A stretch of DNA of 7,083 nt from Butyrivibrio sp. (GCF_024699075.1 NZ_JAILQF010000380.1:1-7083), one strand, 5' to 3'. Positions 1-6,841 are shown, counted from the first letter of the stretch. Numbers and translations: made by a program. Notes: generated from the letters alone by a model not told the origin.

Positions 1-81
1 GACGTCAACAGCAAATATATTGTGAATATAAATGCCGAGGGATATCTGATAAATTGTCTTACAAACAGAATGATTAAGTAG
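1..81 (+). CDS. 3' end of an unidentified plus-strand gene (partial)
   Basis: Frame 1 is open from the left edge for 26 codons and ends at TAG 79-81; its last residues read GYLINCLTNRMIK. The codons look normal for an A/T-rich genome, with A/T-rich third positions. The stop lies 50 nt before a strong terminator hairpin pointing the same way, which supports a real gene end. I do not recognise the family and the fragment is too short for a function. It is convergent with the cas operon, so it is probably an unrelated neighbour. A chance open frame of this length cannot be excluded. Confidence 0.45.
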   Translation, partial: DVNSKYIVNINAEGYLINCLTNRMIK

Positions 82-86
82 TCTAA

Positions 87-102
87 GTGGCATAAGCTTC
101 AC
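87..102 (+). repeat. 16-bp element, copy 1
   Basis: GTGGCATAAGCTTCAC, which matches copy 2 at 150-165 at 15 of 16 positions. It lies just after the plus-strand gene fragment. The element is partly palindromic, with GTG/CAC ends and an AAGCTT core. The flanking bases are not shared between copies, so this is not a CRISPR repeat. Its function is unknown; it could be a protein-binding site or coincidence. Confidence 0.35.
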
Positions 103-130
103 ATAGGATGTAACGAGATCATTAAAAATA

Positions 131-188
131 AAAGATGCCTGCAGCAAAGGTGGCTTAAGCTTCACCAGCGCCAGCAGGCATCTTTTTT
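131..188 (+). terminator. Strong Rho-independent terminator, probably bidirectional
   Basis: The arms AAAGATGCCTGC (131-142) and GCAGGCATCTTT (174-185) form a perfect 12-bp stem. The 31-nt intervening segment contains its own short GGTG/CACC helix (149-152 with 163-166). On the plus strand the stem runs into six T (183-188). On the minus strand it is followed by a T-rich stretch (the complement of 120-131). It fits as the terminator of the plus-strand gene ending at 81 and as a back-up stop for transcription leaving the cas operon. Confidence 0.85.
150..165 (+). repeat. 16-bp element, copy 2, in the terminator loop
   Basis: GTGGCTTAAGCTTCAC, which differs from copy 1 (87-102) only at the sixth base. 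The start-to-start distance is 63 bp, roughly six helical turns. This copy forms the apical part of the terminator hairpin, so at the RNA level it would be displayed in the loop. Nothing further can be said from one locus. Confidence 0.35.
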
Positions 189-204
189 ACTATATCCCAT
201 ACAT

Positions 205-366
205 TCATATAACATTTTCAAAATCCACACCAATATAGGGATTCAGGATTAACTGAAATAAGCGATATAGATTCTTTAGAATATGATGAGCTTTTAAAAA
301 AATATGGTCTAGAATAGAAATTGGTCGTTCCTTTAATAAATCTATTTTTTCAAGAATTTTTTTTAT
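205..366 (-). pseudogene. Coding-like remnant without a start, minus strand
   Basis: The minus-strand frame is open for 53 codons from just after a TGA (367-369) to TGA 205-207. It has protein-like character: the first part reads KILEKIDLLKERPISIL and the end reads NPYIGVDFENVI. It has no ATG or GTG in a start position and no ribosome binding site. An ATG at 376-378 in the same frame is stopped after three codons, and an eight-base homopolymer (357-364) near its 5' end is a plausible frameshift point. It is downstream of the cas operon's likely terminator. I do not recognise the family. It is either a decayed gene end or the antisense shadow of the plus-strand remnant at 213-317; only one of the two is likely to be real. 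Confidence 0.25.
213..317 (+). pseudogene. Coding-like remnant without a start, plus strand
   Basis: The plus-strand frame is open from 213, just after TAA 210-212, to TAG 315-317, giving 34 codons with no start codon. The tail reads EISDIDSLEYDELLKKYGLE, an acidic amphipathic helix typical of a protein C-terminus, with purine-rich first codon positions as in real genes. It starts 25 nt beyond the terminator at 131-188 and has no ribosome binding site, so it would be the stranded 3' end of a lost gene. It lies wholly antisense to the minus-strand remnant at 205-366. The family is not recognised. Confidence 0.25.
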
Positions 367-395
367 TCAATTTTCCATAAATAGTTCTAAAACTA

Positions 396-428
396 TAGGC
401 CAGTAATAAACTTATAATTACTGGCCTA
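396..428 (-). terminator. Hairpin downstream of the cas operon, probable terminator
   Basis: The arms TAGGCCAGTAAT (396-407) and ATTACTGGCCTA (417-428) form a perfect 12-bp stem around a 9-nt loop. It starts 36 nt beyond the last stop codon of the operon (465-467). On the minus strand the stem is followed by TAGTTTTAG and further A/T-rich sequence. The T-run is therefore interrupted, making this a moderate rather than textbook intrinsic terminator. It may also protect the 3' end of the operon mRNA. Confidence 0.6.
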
Positions 429-464
429 ATAATAAACAGAAGACTAATGAAATTGTATTAGATG

Positions 465-2825
465 CTAGATCTTATCTGTTATCGAATATCTCTTTTTACC
501 ATTTTTTTCAGAGATTTCAATAATTTTTGCCAAAAACTTGGTTCCTTCATATTCTTGAAGCCTATTGTTTTTTGCATTACTTATATGCAATAAGGCATTC
601 TCACCATTAGGTAGTTTTACAAATATTCCAAATACATGTTTATTCTCTTTATTTTCTGCAAACCCGTTAAATCTTACTTCAACAGAATCTCCTTGTTTCA
701 GAATTCTCTTCTTTTCGCCTAAGGAGAGCTTACTTTCATCTGGTTCTGGCAGAATAGATAAACTTTTGGGATTGGTTCTGTTTTTCGCGAACCACTCATA
801 TATTGGGCGGTTCTTATCCGTGCGTGGATAATCAACATTTTCAGTTGCAACTGTATCAGAATTTGCCATTATAAGTAGTTTCTTAACTTCTTCGGAATCA
901 GTATTAAAAGAAGGCTTTTGAGTATTAATATCTACTCCTACCTCTGAAAGATTCTTTAATTTAAAACCAAATCCATCCTGACTGTCTTTGTTCTTGAAAT
1001 CACGGACCTTTCCGCCGTCAACTACCAGCTTAACGCTTCCGTATCCCAATGGTTTGCCATGACCAAGCTTATGCTGATACTTGCTGTTTACATCATTATC
1101 TCCAAGTTCAATTGTCCAGATAAGATCCTGAAGCTGTACTTTTGAAATCTGATCAAAATAAATTTTAAATGTAAAACTTCCTTTATCGAGGCTCTCCATG
1201 GTGCTGTTAAGATTGGTCTTTCTTATATCATCCTTAGCAGGTTCATTGTGCCAATACATTTTTCTGCCTCTTGGCATGGAATTTTCCAAATGATAATAGT
1301 TTGTGTGACTCTCACTACCACCGTCCATATATTCGGTCACGCCGTAAAAATCATAATTCCAATATGTCGCATTATTAACAGGTTTTTTTAAATAAAACTC
1401 AAATGCTGTCGTTCTTGGTGTGGACAATACCTGTAAGGTATGCCTTGACGTTTTTATTTCATTACCATTAGTCATAAAAGCATCCGTAAACCTTACATGT
1501 CCTTTCATTCCTCCATCTTTTACCGTACCAAACAATAAGCATGCAGGACATAAATCATTCTCACAAGGAGTGTGCCCTTTAATTATATCTTTCCATTTTC
1601 TCCTTTGGGCGATACGACCGGCAGCGGAACCTGACATATATACTATATCTTCGTTTTTTTCATTATCTGTGACAATAAAATAATATACCGGTACCAGTTT
1701 TTCTTTATTATTGCAAGCGTCCTCCAAACATTCTTTCAGATTATTATTGCAAAGATTATTTGGATTATTATTAGAACCTACAGCTCCATCTCTATGAAGT
1801 GCTGACTTTAACTTTTTGTATGCTTCGGCATAAAGCATGTCTTTCTTTTTTTCTTTATTCTCATCACCTTTAGCAGAACTATCCTGCCATCTGTGCACCT
1901 CATCTTTCTTCTTTAAGTATGCAATATGATATATTCGACTTGTATCAACCGGAACATTATACTGTAGCCATCCTTTGTTATTTACATAAGTTCCCGTAGG
2001 GCTTTTAATTACTATTCCATCGCAGTTTATAAATAGATAGTGCACTATGTTTTTATCAACTTCACGTGCTTTTACCTGATCCGAAACTTTAATATCCCAT
2101 TTCCTGCTATTCTTTTGGTTTTTGACAAACAACGCTCCGCATTCGATCTGTTTACCTTTATATATGTAATTTTTAAGTTCACTTTCAATCTGATCAAGAT
2201 TATTCATAATTTCATATTTGAAATTATGATTTTTATCCAGCTTTTTGTTCTCTTTATTATTTCTGATCCGATCCATCGTTTCTGCATAGTATGTGCCAGA
2301 GACTTCATATAAGGGAACAACTATAACTTCTTCAAGCATCTTGGTTGTATTATAAAGAACCCAACGTTCTCCATCATATCCCAAAAGACCGCGCTTACTC
2401 AGAGCACCATACAATGGCACTCTCTGGCTCATGGGTTTATCACTCATCAAAAAAGGCATACAGCTGTTTGTAACTGTTTCATATGTGCTTCTTATAAGCC
2501 CACGCAATTCACTTCCCGAAATCGCATATTCTTTATGCTCTGTTTCAGGGTTGTATATCTTAAGAAAATCATATTCTGTATGAATATCACGAGGGTTTCT
2601 AAATTCATTCTTACTGCCCTTATAGTTGTTTGCTTTCAGATCCCAGTATTTGGGATGTGCTCCATCCGGAACAATAAGCGGAGTTTTTATATGCAAGGTA
2701 ACATCAATCCACCCTGATAAAAGCTCCTTCTGAATATCGCCTCGGTAGGTTTTTTCCTTGCTTACTGTACTGGGGCTGCTGTTTCCAAATGGTACAAAAT
2801 TATATGGATTTACAAAATTATACAT
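465..2825 (-). CDS. Cas7 RAMP with large insertion and C-terminal S1-like domain (type III-D)
   Basis: This 786-aa protein is probably the Cas7-insertion subunit of the III-D effector complex and would bind crRNA and target RNA at one end of the Cas7 row. The Cas7 start is at residues 38-115: a first strand (WIDVTLHIKTPLIV) and a RAMP turn (YAISGSELRGLIRSTYE). Residues about 150-395 are a large Lys/Asn-rich insertion. Cas7 then resumes with a Cys cluster (H418, C421, C426, C429; CPACLLFG), the FTDA motif near 447 and a glycine-rich loop at 586-597 (KLGHGKPLGYGS). Residues 711-784 look like an S1/OB fold: GDSVEVRFNGF, VFGIFVKL, NALLHIS, KIIEI. The protein resembles TIGR03986-type CRISPR RAMPs, but I could not test this. 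ATG 2823-2825 overlaps the csx19 stop by 8 bp, with GGGG six bases upstream. No catalytic Asp can be assigned confidently; D54 and D62 are candidates. It is the last gene of the operon. Confidence 0.85.
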   Translation of the reverse strand: MYNFVNPYNFVPFGNSSPSTVSKEKTYRGDIQKELLSGWIDVTLHIKTPLIVPDGAHPKYWDLKANNYKGSKNEFRNPRDIHTEYDFLKIYNPETEHKEYAISGSELRGLIRSTYETVTNSCMPFLMSDKPMSQRVPLYGALSKRGLLGYDGERWVLYNTTKMLEEVIVVPLYEVSGTYYAETMDRIRNNKENKKLDKNHNFKYEIMNNLDQIESELKNYIYKGKQIECGALFVKNQKNSRKWDIKVSDQVKAREVDKNIVHYLFINCDGIVIKSPTGTYVNNKGWLQYNVPVDTSRIYHIAYLKKKDEVHRWQDSSAKGDENKEKKKDMLYAEAYKKLKSALHRDGAVGSNNNPNNLCNNNLKECLEDACNNKEKLVPVYYFIVTDNEKNEDIVYMSGSAAGRIAQRRKWKDIIKGHTPCENDLCPACLLFGTVKDGGMKGHVRFTDAFMTNGNEIKTSRHTLQVLSTPRTTAFEFYLKKPVNNATYWNYDFYGVTEYMDGGSESHTNYYHLENSMPRGRKMYWHNEPAKDDIRKTNLNSTMESLDKGSFTFKIYFDQISKVQLQDLIWTIELGDNDVNSKYQHKLGHGKPLGYGSVKLVVDGGKVRDFKNKDSQDGFGFKLKNLSEVGVDINTQKPSFNTDSEEVKKLLIMANSDTVATENVDYPRTDKNRPIYEWFAKNRTNPKSLSILPEPDESKLSLGEKKRILKQGDSVEVRFNGFAENKENKHVFGIFVKLPNGENALLHISNAKNNRLQEYEGTKFLAKIIEISEKNGKKRYSITDKI
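474..695 (-). other. S1/OB-fold-like RNA-binding domain (residues 711-784 of the last RAMP)
   Basis: The segment follows the S1 pattern in order: a Gly-Asp-x-Val-x-Val first strand, a strand with FGIFVKL matching the 'fGxFV' signature, LLHIS matching 'GLlHiS', and a late strand KIIEISEKNGKKRYSI matching 'vkVieiD...ris'. It is about 74 residues long, the usual S1 size, and ends two residues before the C-terminus. A linker of roughly 100 residues separates it from the last Cas7 strand. S1 domains bind single-stranded RNA; a role in holding crRNA or target RNA here is inference. Confidence 0.75.
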
Positions 2826-3330
2826 TAGCTTCCCCTTCCTTTACGAATCCGGCAAGACGATTATCATAGATAAAAGCCATCCCATCTTTGTCTGAATATG
2901 AAATGTACGATATAACCTTAACAGCTGCCATATCTTCCTCTATCGGCAACTCGTATTTGCCGCCGCCGGTTGTCATCAAGTGAAGATTTCCGGATTCCCC
3001 CCGGCTTGTATGAGTAGAATCAATATCAAGTGTCTGATATTTTATTATATATTCATCATCCTTTAGATTCTCTTCGGAAGCTACTCTCCACTGAAATGGA
3101 TTATTGGTACCTATCATGGTTCTTCTGGCAAGAAATTCCTGTGTCTCTGAAAACAAGCGTATCTCCAAAAGTTTTCCCCACTCGATGCCATCAAGTGTCC
3201 CCGTCTTTTTAGATCCCGAAAGGAATCTGTCAGTCTGATAAGCGATAAAGTATTCGTAATCACAATGATGTACTTTCTCAGAAATCTCAGCTTCCGAGCA
3301 GACTCCTGAGTTTTTCCAATCTCTATTCAT
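2818..3330 (-). CDS. csx19: Csx19-like small subunit of type III-D effector
   Basis: This 170-aa soluble protein has no signal peptide or membrane segment. Recognisable stretches are residues 46-70 (around WGKLLEIRLFSETQEFLARR), 79-83 (FQWRV), 95-104 (IIKYQTLDID) and the C-terminal part with KYELPI, an aromatic-rich strand and DNRLAGF at 156-162. Together they resemble the Csx19/TIGR03984 group, which accompanies type III-D systems. In the Synechocystis III-Dv complex Csx19 is a structural subunit with no known catalysis. ATG 3328-3330 overlaps the upstream stop by 8 bp (ATGAATAG) and has an excellent GGAGG (3340-3344) nine bases upstream. The gene in turn overlaps the next one by 8 bp. The family call rests on recalled sequence pattern and gene context. 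Confidence 0.72.
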   Translation of the reverse strand: MNRDWKNSGVCSEAEISEKVHHCDYEYFIAYQTDRFLSGSKKTGTLDGIEWGKLLEIRLFSETQEFLARRTMIGTNNPFQWRVASEENLKDDEYIIKYQTLDIDSTHTSRGESGNLHLMTTGGGKYELPIEEDMAAVKVISYISYSDKDGMAFIYDNRLAGFVKEGEANV

Positions 3331-4669
3331 TCTTATCGTCCTCCTTCAGCCAGTTTAGAGCGCCTCCTTTATCAATGGTGCTCTTCATTCCTTCGGTTTT
3401 GTCATTACCATTGGCCTTTACAGATATTACCTGCATGGTTCCTCTGCCAACAGACGCTTCTCCGCCTAATGTGATAAGCCCTAAATGTAGATCGCATATG
3501 CATGCTGCAAGTAATTCCAAGTATCTATAATCTATGCTGTTTTTTCTGTATGTGATCTTAAGTGTTCCTTCGCCACCTGAATAAACCATGTTTGTAAAAA
3601 GTGCAGTATTACTCGGTGCAGCGGTAAAGCGATCTATTGCCGTTCTCATTACGGAACTCTTCTGAGCAGCTTTATCTTTTATCAATAATTCCGTTTCGGA
3701 AAAACCAAGCTTTGATTTTCCAATACTACCTGAGCCTGGTGCAATTCCAAACAACTCATCGACCTTCAGCATTTCATCTGAATCTTCCGATATTCCGGTA
3801 TCTCTTAACAATGCTCGCATATGATGCCTAAACGCCCCTGCCCATGCCGTTCCCGGAACAACCGGATTGCCTTTATGATTCTCCATGGGCACCGAATCCG
3901 GAACAGATCCATCCTCAGCCAGCTCTGTCCTTGCTGTATTTACTCTAACCGAATACTGACTTGTCGCTCTGAATTTAATCTCTAATACTGTATCTAATCC
4001 CTTCAGTTCACCGGTTAATTCAAACGAATCTTTAAAGCTTTCTCTGTCATAAGGATTAAAAGCGTTAATCCAATCATTCAGATCTTTGGGAAAATCGAAT
4101 AAGCGTCTTTTTACGGAAAGCTTAAACTCCCCATAACCTCTCGATGTCCTTGCCCCAACCATTATGCCGTCTGCAACATAATGCTTTAATATCGGTTCTA
4201 TTATTCCATCGATCTCTGTATCATACTGCTCGTCATTTCCGGTCCACTCAATAATCGAATAAAAACTGCAACCGGACTCTGCTATTTGAAAGTCAAATTT
4301 GGAAGTTTTCTTAGCAGTACCCCAATCATTAAGCCCCACTCCGTCTCGCCTTCCAAACACTATATCGTCCTTGGTTATTGTTTTATCTAAAACAGCATCC
4401 CCAAATATAACAGCACTCTTTTCTATTATTGGATCACCCCCCGGCTTGAGAGATGGTAAAACAGTTCCAAACAATCTATTCTCTGTTTCTTGCGACATTC
4501 CCATAGAAAGTGCCTGATGTCTGATAATTCCGGCCAAACTGGTTCCGGGAATGAAAGGAAGACCTCTTCCATCAAGCATTAAATCACTATCACTTTCCTC
4601 ATGTCTGCCGTTCCCGATCCTAACCGGAGAAGACTGTTCAAATGAAAGACTATAATATACTTTTTTCAT
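3323..4669 (-). CDS. Double Cas7 (Csm3-like) RAMP protein, Cas7-2x type
   Basis: This 448-aa protein has two Cas7 domains in tandem, supplying two backbone positions on the crRNA. Domain 1 (about 1-192) has a first strand VYYSLSFEQSSPVRIG, the loop ESDSDLMLDGRGLPFIPG, FGDAVL at 89-94 and a glycine-rich loop at 172-180 (GARTSRGYG). Domain 2 (about 225-418) repeats this plan: VLEIKFRATSQYSVRV, PDSVPMENHKGNPVVPG, ELFG, RTAIDRFTAAP and LGGEASVGRG at 401-410. D27 and D258 each lie exactly 11 residues before the Pro preceding the turn, the position of the catalytic Asp of Csm3, so both domains may cleave target RNA. Residues 419-448 are a charged tail. ATG 4667-4669 is 3 nt after the upstream stop, with GGAGG (4679-4683) nine bases away inside the end of the upstream gene. 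Confidence 0.88.
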   Translation of the reverse strand: MKKVYYSLSFEQSSPVRIGNGRHEESDSDLMLDGRGLPFIPGTSLAGIIRHQALSMGMSQETENRLFGTVLPSLKPGGDPIIEKSAVIFGDAVLDKTITKDDIVFGRRDGVGLNDWGTAKKTSKFDFQIAESGCSFYSIIEWTGNDEQYDTEIDGIIEPILKHYVADGIMVGARTSRGYGEFKLSVKRRLFDFPKDLNDWINAFNPYDRESFKDSFELTGELKGLDTVLEIKFRATSQYSVRVNTARTELAEDGSVPDSVPMENHKGNPVVPGTAWAGAFRHHMRALLRDTGISEDSDEMLKVDELFGIAPGSGSIGKSKLGFSETELLIKDKAAQKSSVMRTAIDRFTAAPSNTALFTNMVYSGGEGTLKITYRKNSIDYRYLELLAACICDLHLGLITLGGEASVGRGTMQVISVKANGNDKTEGMKSTIDKGGALNWLKEDDKNE

Positions 4670-4672
4670 AGA

Positions 4673-6841
4673 CTATCTCCTCCCTTTCTGATAATGAATC
4701 ATATGCAATAATGTTTGCAACGGTTCTTTCCAGCTGCGTTCAAGACTTTCAAGAACATCAGGTGTGTTATGTATCTCATTCAAAATATTTTTATCTTCAA
4801 TCATCTTTGCAAAATCAATTGACTTTCTGTCCTCACCGTAGAACGCCTTAATTAAATCCTTAGACTTTGCTTTTTTACCAACTGATTCACTGCTGACATC
4901 ACTTATCTTCATGCTTTCAATCATTTTGTAAAGCTCTTCCAGGTTTTCAGATTCAGTCAGCATCTGCCTGATTCTTCCCGCAGGTATATCGTTAAGAATT
5001 TGCTGTTTATAATACAAACCATCATCTTTTTTCTTGAATCTGAATGCATATTCCTGGATTTCCGCAAGTGCTGCATTATAAAGTAACATGTGATTAAATT
5101 CTGCGACTTTGTCCTTGTCTTCTGCTCCAGACTTAACAGATATTCTCCCGTATGAAGCATCAGCCATTTCAGCCAGCTTGCTGACAGGCATAAGCTCAAT
5201 ACGTCCCATCCCTTCCTGCTGATATTCTCCTATAATGACTTCTGACTTATAATCTCCTTTTTTCGCTTTAAAACAATATACACTTCCACCCATGATAGCT
5301 TGGATTTTGGGTTTCTGCATCTGCCACATGCCATGATATCCGGTAAGAACACGATATCTGCAGATATCATTCATTTCGGATACAACCTCTTCATTAAGGT
5401 CAAAAGCTTTTGCTATTTCCTTTCTGACATGATCATTATCCGTATAAAAAACAGCATTATTCTGAAGGACAAGATCACTTTTAAGTATTGCAACCAAAGG
5501 TTCATCATTTTCTACAGATATTGTCTGCGGACAATAGTCCTCAATAGAAATATTTTTTATTGTTGCCATTCCGTATTGGGTCTTCTTGCTTCTTCCAAGC
5601 TTTAATTGTCCTGCACATAATAGTTTCTCTATGGTTCCGATAAACTCTTTGGGGAGAATCACATATCCGCCATATACCATTCCCTGTTTAAGTGACTCCT
5701 GCATGTACAGTCCCTTTTTAGCTCTGTCGGAATTCTCAATTTCATTAATTCGGTTGTGATAATCTGTCTGCGTTTCCGGCTGAGAAATATATATCTTTCG
5801 CTTATCATTATCAAATGATGCAAAATACCCGTCGAGACTTTTGGGTTTTTTCTTCTTCCATTCGGAATCTTTTGCAGCATAAATATTCTCTATTTTTCCT
5901 CTATCATTTTTAAGTTTCATCATCATAGCAGGTACAGGGGTTGAAATATTCCCATTAATCACAGGAGTAAGAGCTGACCATTTTACCGTTCCGTCCAGGA
6001 AGAGTTTTGTAAAGATCTCGTCAGCTTCTTTATGCTCTTTCAAATATATTCTTGAGAAAAGACCTATCATCGTTCGAGCCTGTATCTGCGCACCATTTTC
6101 CATATATTCCTGAACCGTAATCGGTGATTCAAATTCTACATGGTATTTAATTAGGACATTTTCATTATGAGCAGTTGAATGGTCTTGAACCGTTATTTGC
6201 GACGCTTCTGAGCTATCACTATCAAACTCAGGTATCACTAGTACATTACCTAAACCACGAGTTCTGTTTAACCCAATATGATTAAGCGTCTTGCATGCTG
6301 ATATAACTAATGAGCGTTCTGTATCATTAAGATTGTTTGTATTGACCTGACAAACAAATTCCAGCTCTTTTCCTGTTATCGGATCATACTGATTTAAAAC
6401 CCTCACAAATCTAAGGCTTCCGCTTTCAGCTTTTCCATCAGAGCCTATTTTCGTCTGCCCTCTAACTGAAGAGTAGCATCTCATGATTTTTTCTGAAGTT
6501 GACTGCCTGATCAAGTAATCTTTTTTGCCGTCGTTCTTAAGATCAAGAATATAATCATGTAATGAATCAATACCGGGAATAGTTGCATTACCAATGCTCA
6601 GCTTGCCTTCTTTTCCATTTTCATTGCCAAATATTTCATCAATCGTATTCTTGTCTGCTTCTTGTAGTCCAAATATTCCTAACTGTACAGCTGAATCACG
6701 AAGACATCCCAAAATTCTCTTCCCTGGTATATATGGAAATCCATAATTATCCGCGCAGATATCACTATCTATACTGTACCCAACGCTTTCACCGTTACCA
6801 GCGCAAAGATCAGACATAAGTTTTATTCTTATTTTCTGCAT
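4673..6841 (-). CDS. csx10: Csx10-type RAMP: fused Cas7-Cas5-Cas11 protein
   Basis: This 722-aa protein is probably the crRNA-5'-end (Cas5) subunit of a type III-D complex, fused to neighbouring subunits. Residues 1-206 are a Cas7 domain: GNGESVGYSIDSDICADNYG followed by FPYIPG, and a glycine-rich loop GLNRTRGLGN at 190-199. D25 fits the catalytic Asp position of Csm3. After a polar linker (207-228), residues 229-555 look like Cas5/Csx10: YHVEFESPITV, the HNRINEI...GLY segment at 362-379, a glycine-rich loop LGRSKKTQYG at 415-424, and GMGRIEL at 544-550. Residues 572-722 are charged and helical (EFNHMLLYNAALAEIQEYAF, DLIKAFYGED), matching a fused Cas11 small subunit. I chose ATG 6839-6841 because GGGGGTG sits seven bases (from its last G-run base) upstream; ATG 6842-6844 is possible. 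TTG 6860-6862 is unlikely because it lies upstream of that site. The upstream stop overlaps the ATGATG. Confidence 0.85.
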   Translation of the reverse strand: MQKIRIKLMSDLCAGNGESVGYSIDSDICADNYGFPYIPGKRILGCLRDSAVQLGIFGLQEADKNTIDEIFGNENGKEGKLSIGNATIPGIDSLHDYILDLKNDGKKDYLIRQSTSEKIMRCYSSVRGQTKIGSDGKAESGSLRFVRVLNQYDPITGKELEFVCQVNTNNLNDTERSLVISACKTLNHIGLNRTRGLGNVLVIPEFDSDSSEASQITVQDHSTAHNENVLIKYHVEFESPITVQEYMENGAQIQARTMIGLFSRIYLKEHKEADEIFTKLFLDGTVKWSALTPVINGNISTPVPAMMMKLKNDRGKIENIYAAKDSEWKKKKPKSLDGYFASFDNDKRKIYISQPETQTDYHNRINEIENSDRAKKGLYMQESLKQGMVYGGYVILPKEFIGTIEKLLCAGQLKLGRSKKTQYGMATIKNISIEDYCPQTISVENDEPLVAILKSDLVLQNNAVFYTDNDHVRKEIAKAFDLNEEVVSEMNDICRYRVLTGYHGMWQMQKPKIQAIMGGSVYCFKAKKGDYKSEVIIGEYQQEGMGRIELMPVSKLAEMADASYGRISVKSGAEDKDKVAEFNHMLLYNAALAEIQEYAFRFKKKDDGLYYKQQILNDIPAGRIRQMLTESENLEELYKMIESMKISDVSSESVGKKAKSKDLIKAFYGEDRKSIDFAKMIEDKNILNEIHNTPDVLESLERSWKEPLQTLLHMIHYQKGRR
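4676..5128 (-). other. Helical Cas11-like C-terminal extension of the Csx10-type protein
   Basis: Residues about 572-722 contain no RAMP glycine-rich loop. They are dominated by predicted amphipathic helices (NHMLLYNAALAEIQEYAF, RIRQMLTESENLEELYKMIE, TPDVLESLERSWKEPLQTLL) with a polar break near 646-660. No separate small-subunit gene is seen among the complete genes of the operon, which fits the small subunit having been fused here, as in Synechocystis III-Dv. The helical content was judged by eye; the Cas11 identity is inference from position and architecture. Confidence 0.55.

Noticed and set aside
87..165. The two 16-bp elements as part of a CRISPR array
   Set aside because: They are too short, occur only twice and have no shared flanks; the second copy belongs to a terminator hairpin.
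413..418. TATAAT as a promoter -10 box
   Set aside because: It lies across the loop and arm of the hairpin at 396-428, has no -35 match at a suitable distance, and no gene follows it on the plus strand.
565..831. Plus-strand open frame of 88 codons, and similar ones at 1420-1683, 2040-2312 and 5300-5605
   Set aside because: Each lies wholly antisense inside a well-supported cas gene, lacks a ribosome binding site and has hydrophobic or cysteine-rich composition typical of a shadow frame.
4957..5199. Minus-strand frame of 80 codons inside csx10, and a similar one at 5659-5880
   Set aside because: These are shifted frames of the Csx10-type gene; the main frame carries the RAMP motifs and runs without interruption.
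465..6841. Type III-E single-protein effector (Cas7-11)
   Set aside because: The RAMP domains are spread over three separate genes with their own starts and stops, and a Csx19 gene is present, which fits III-D instead.
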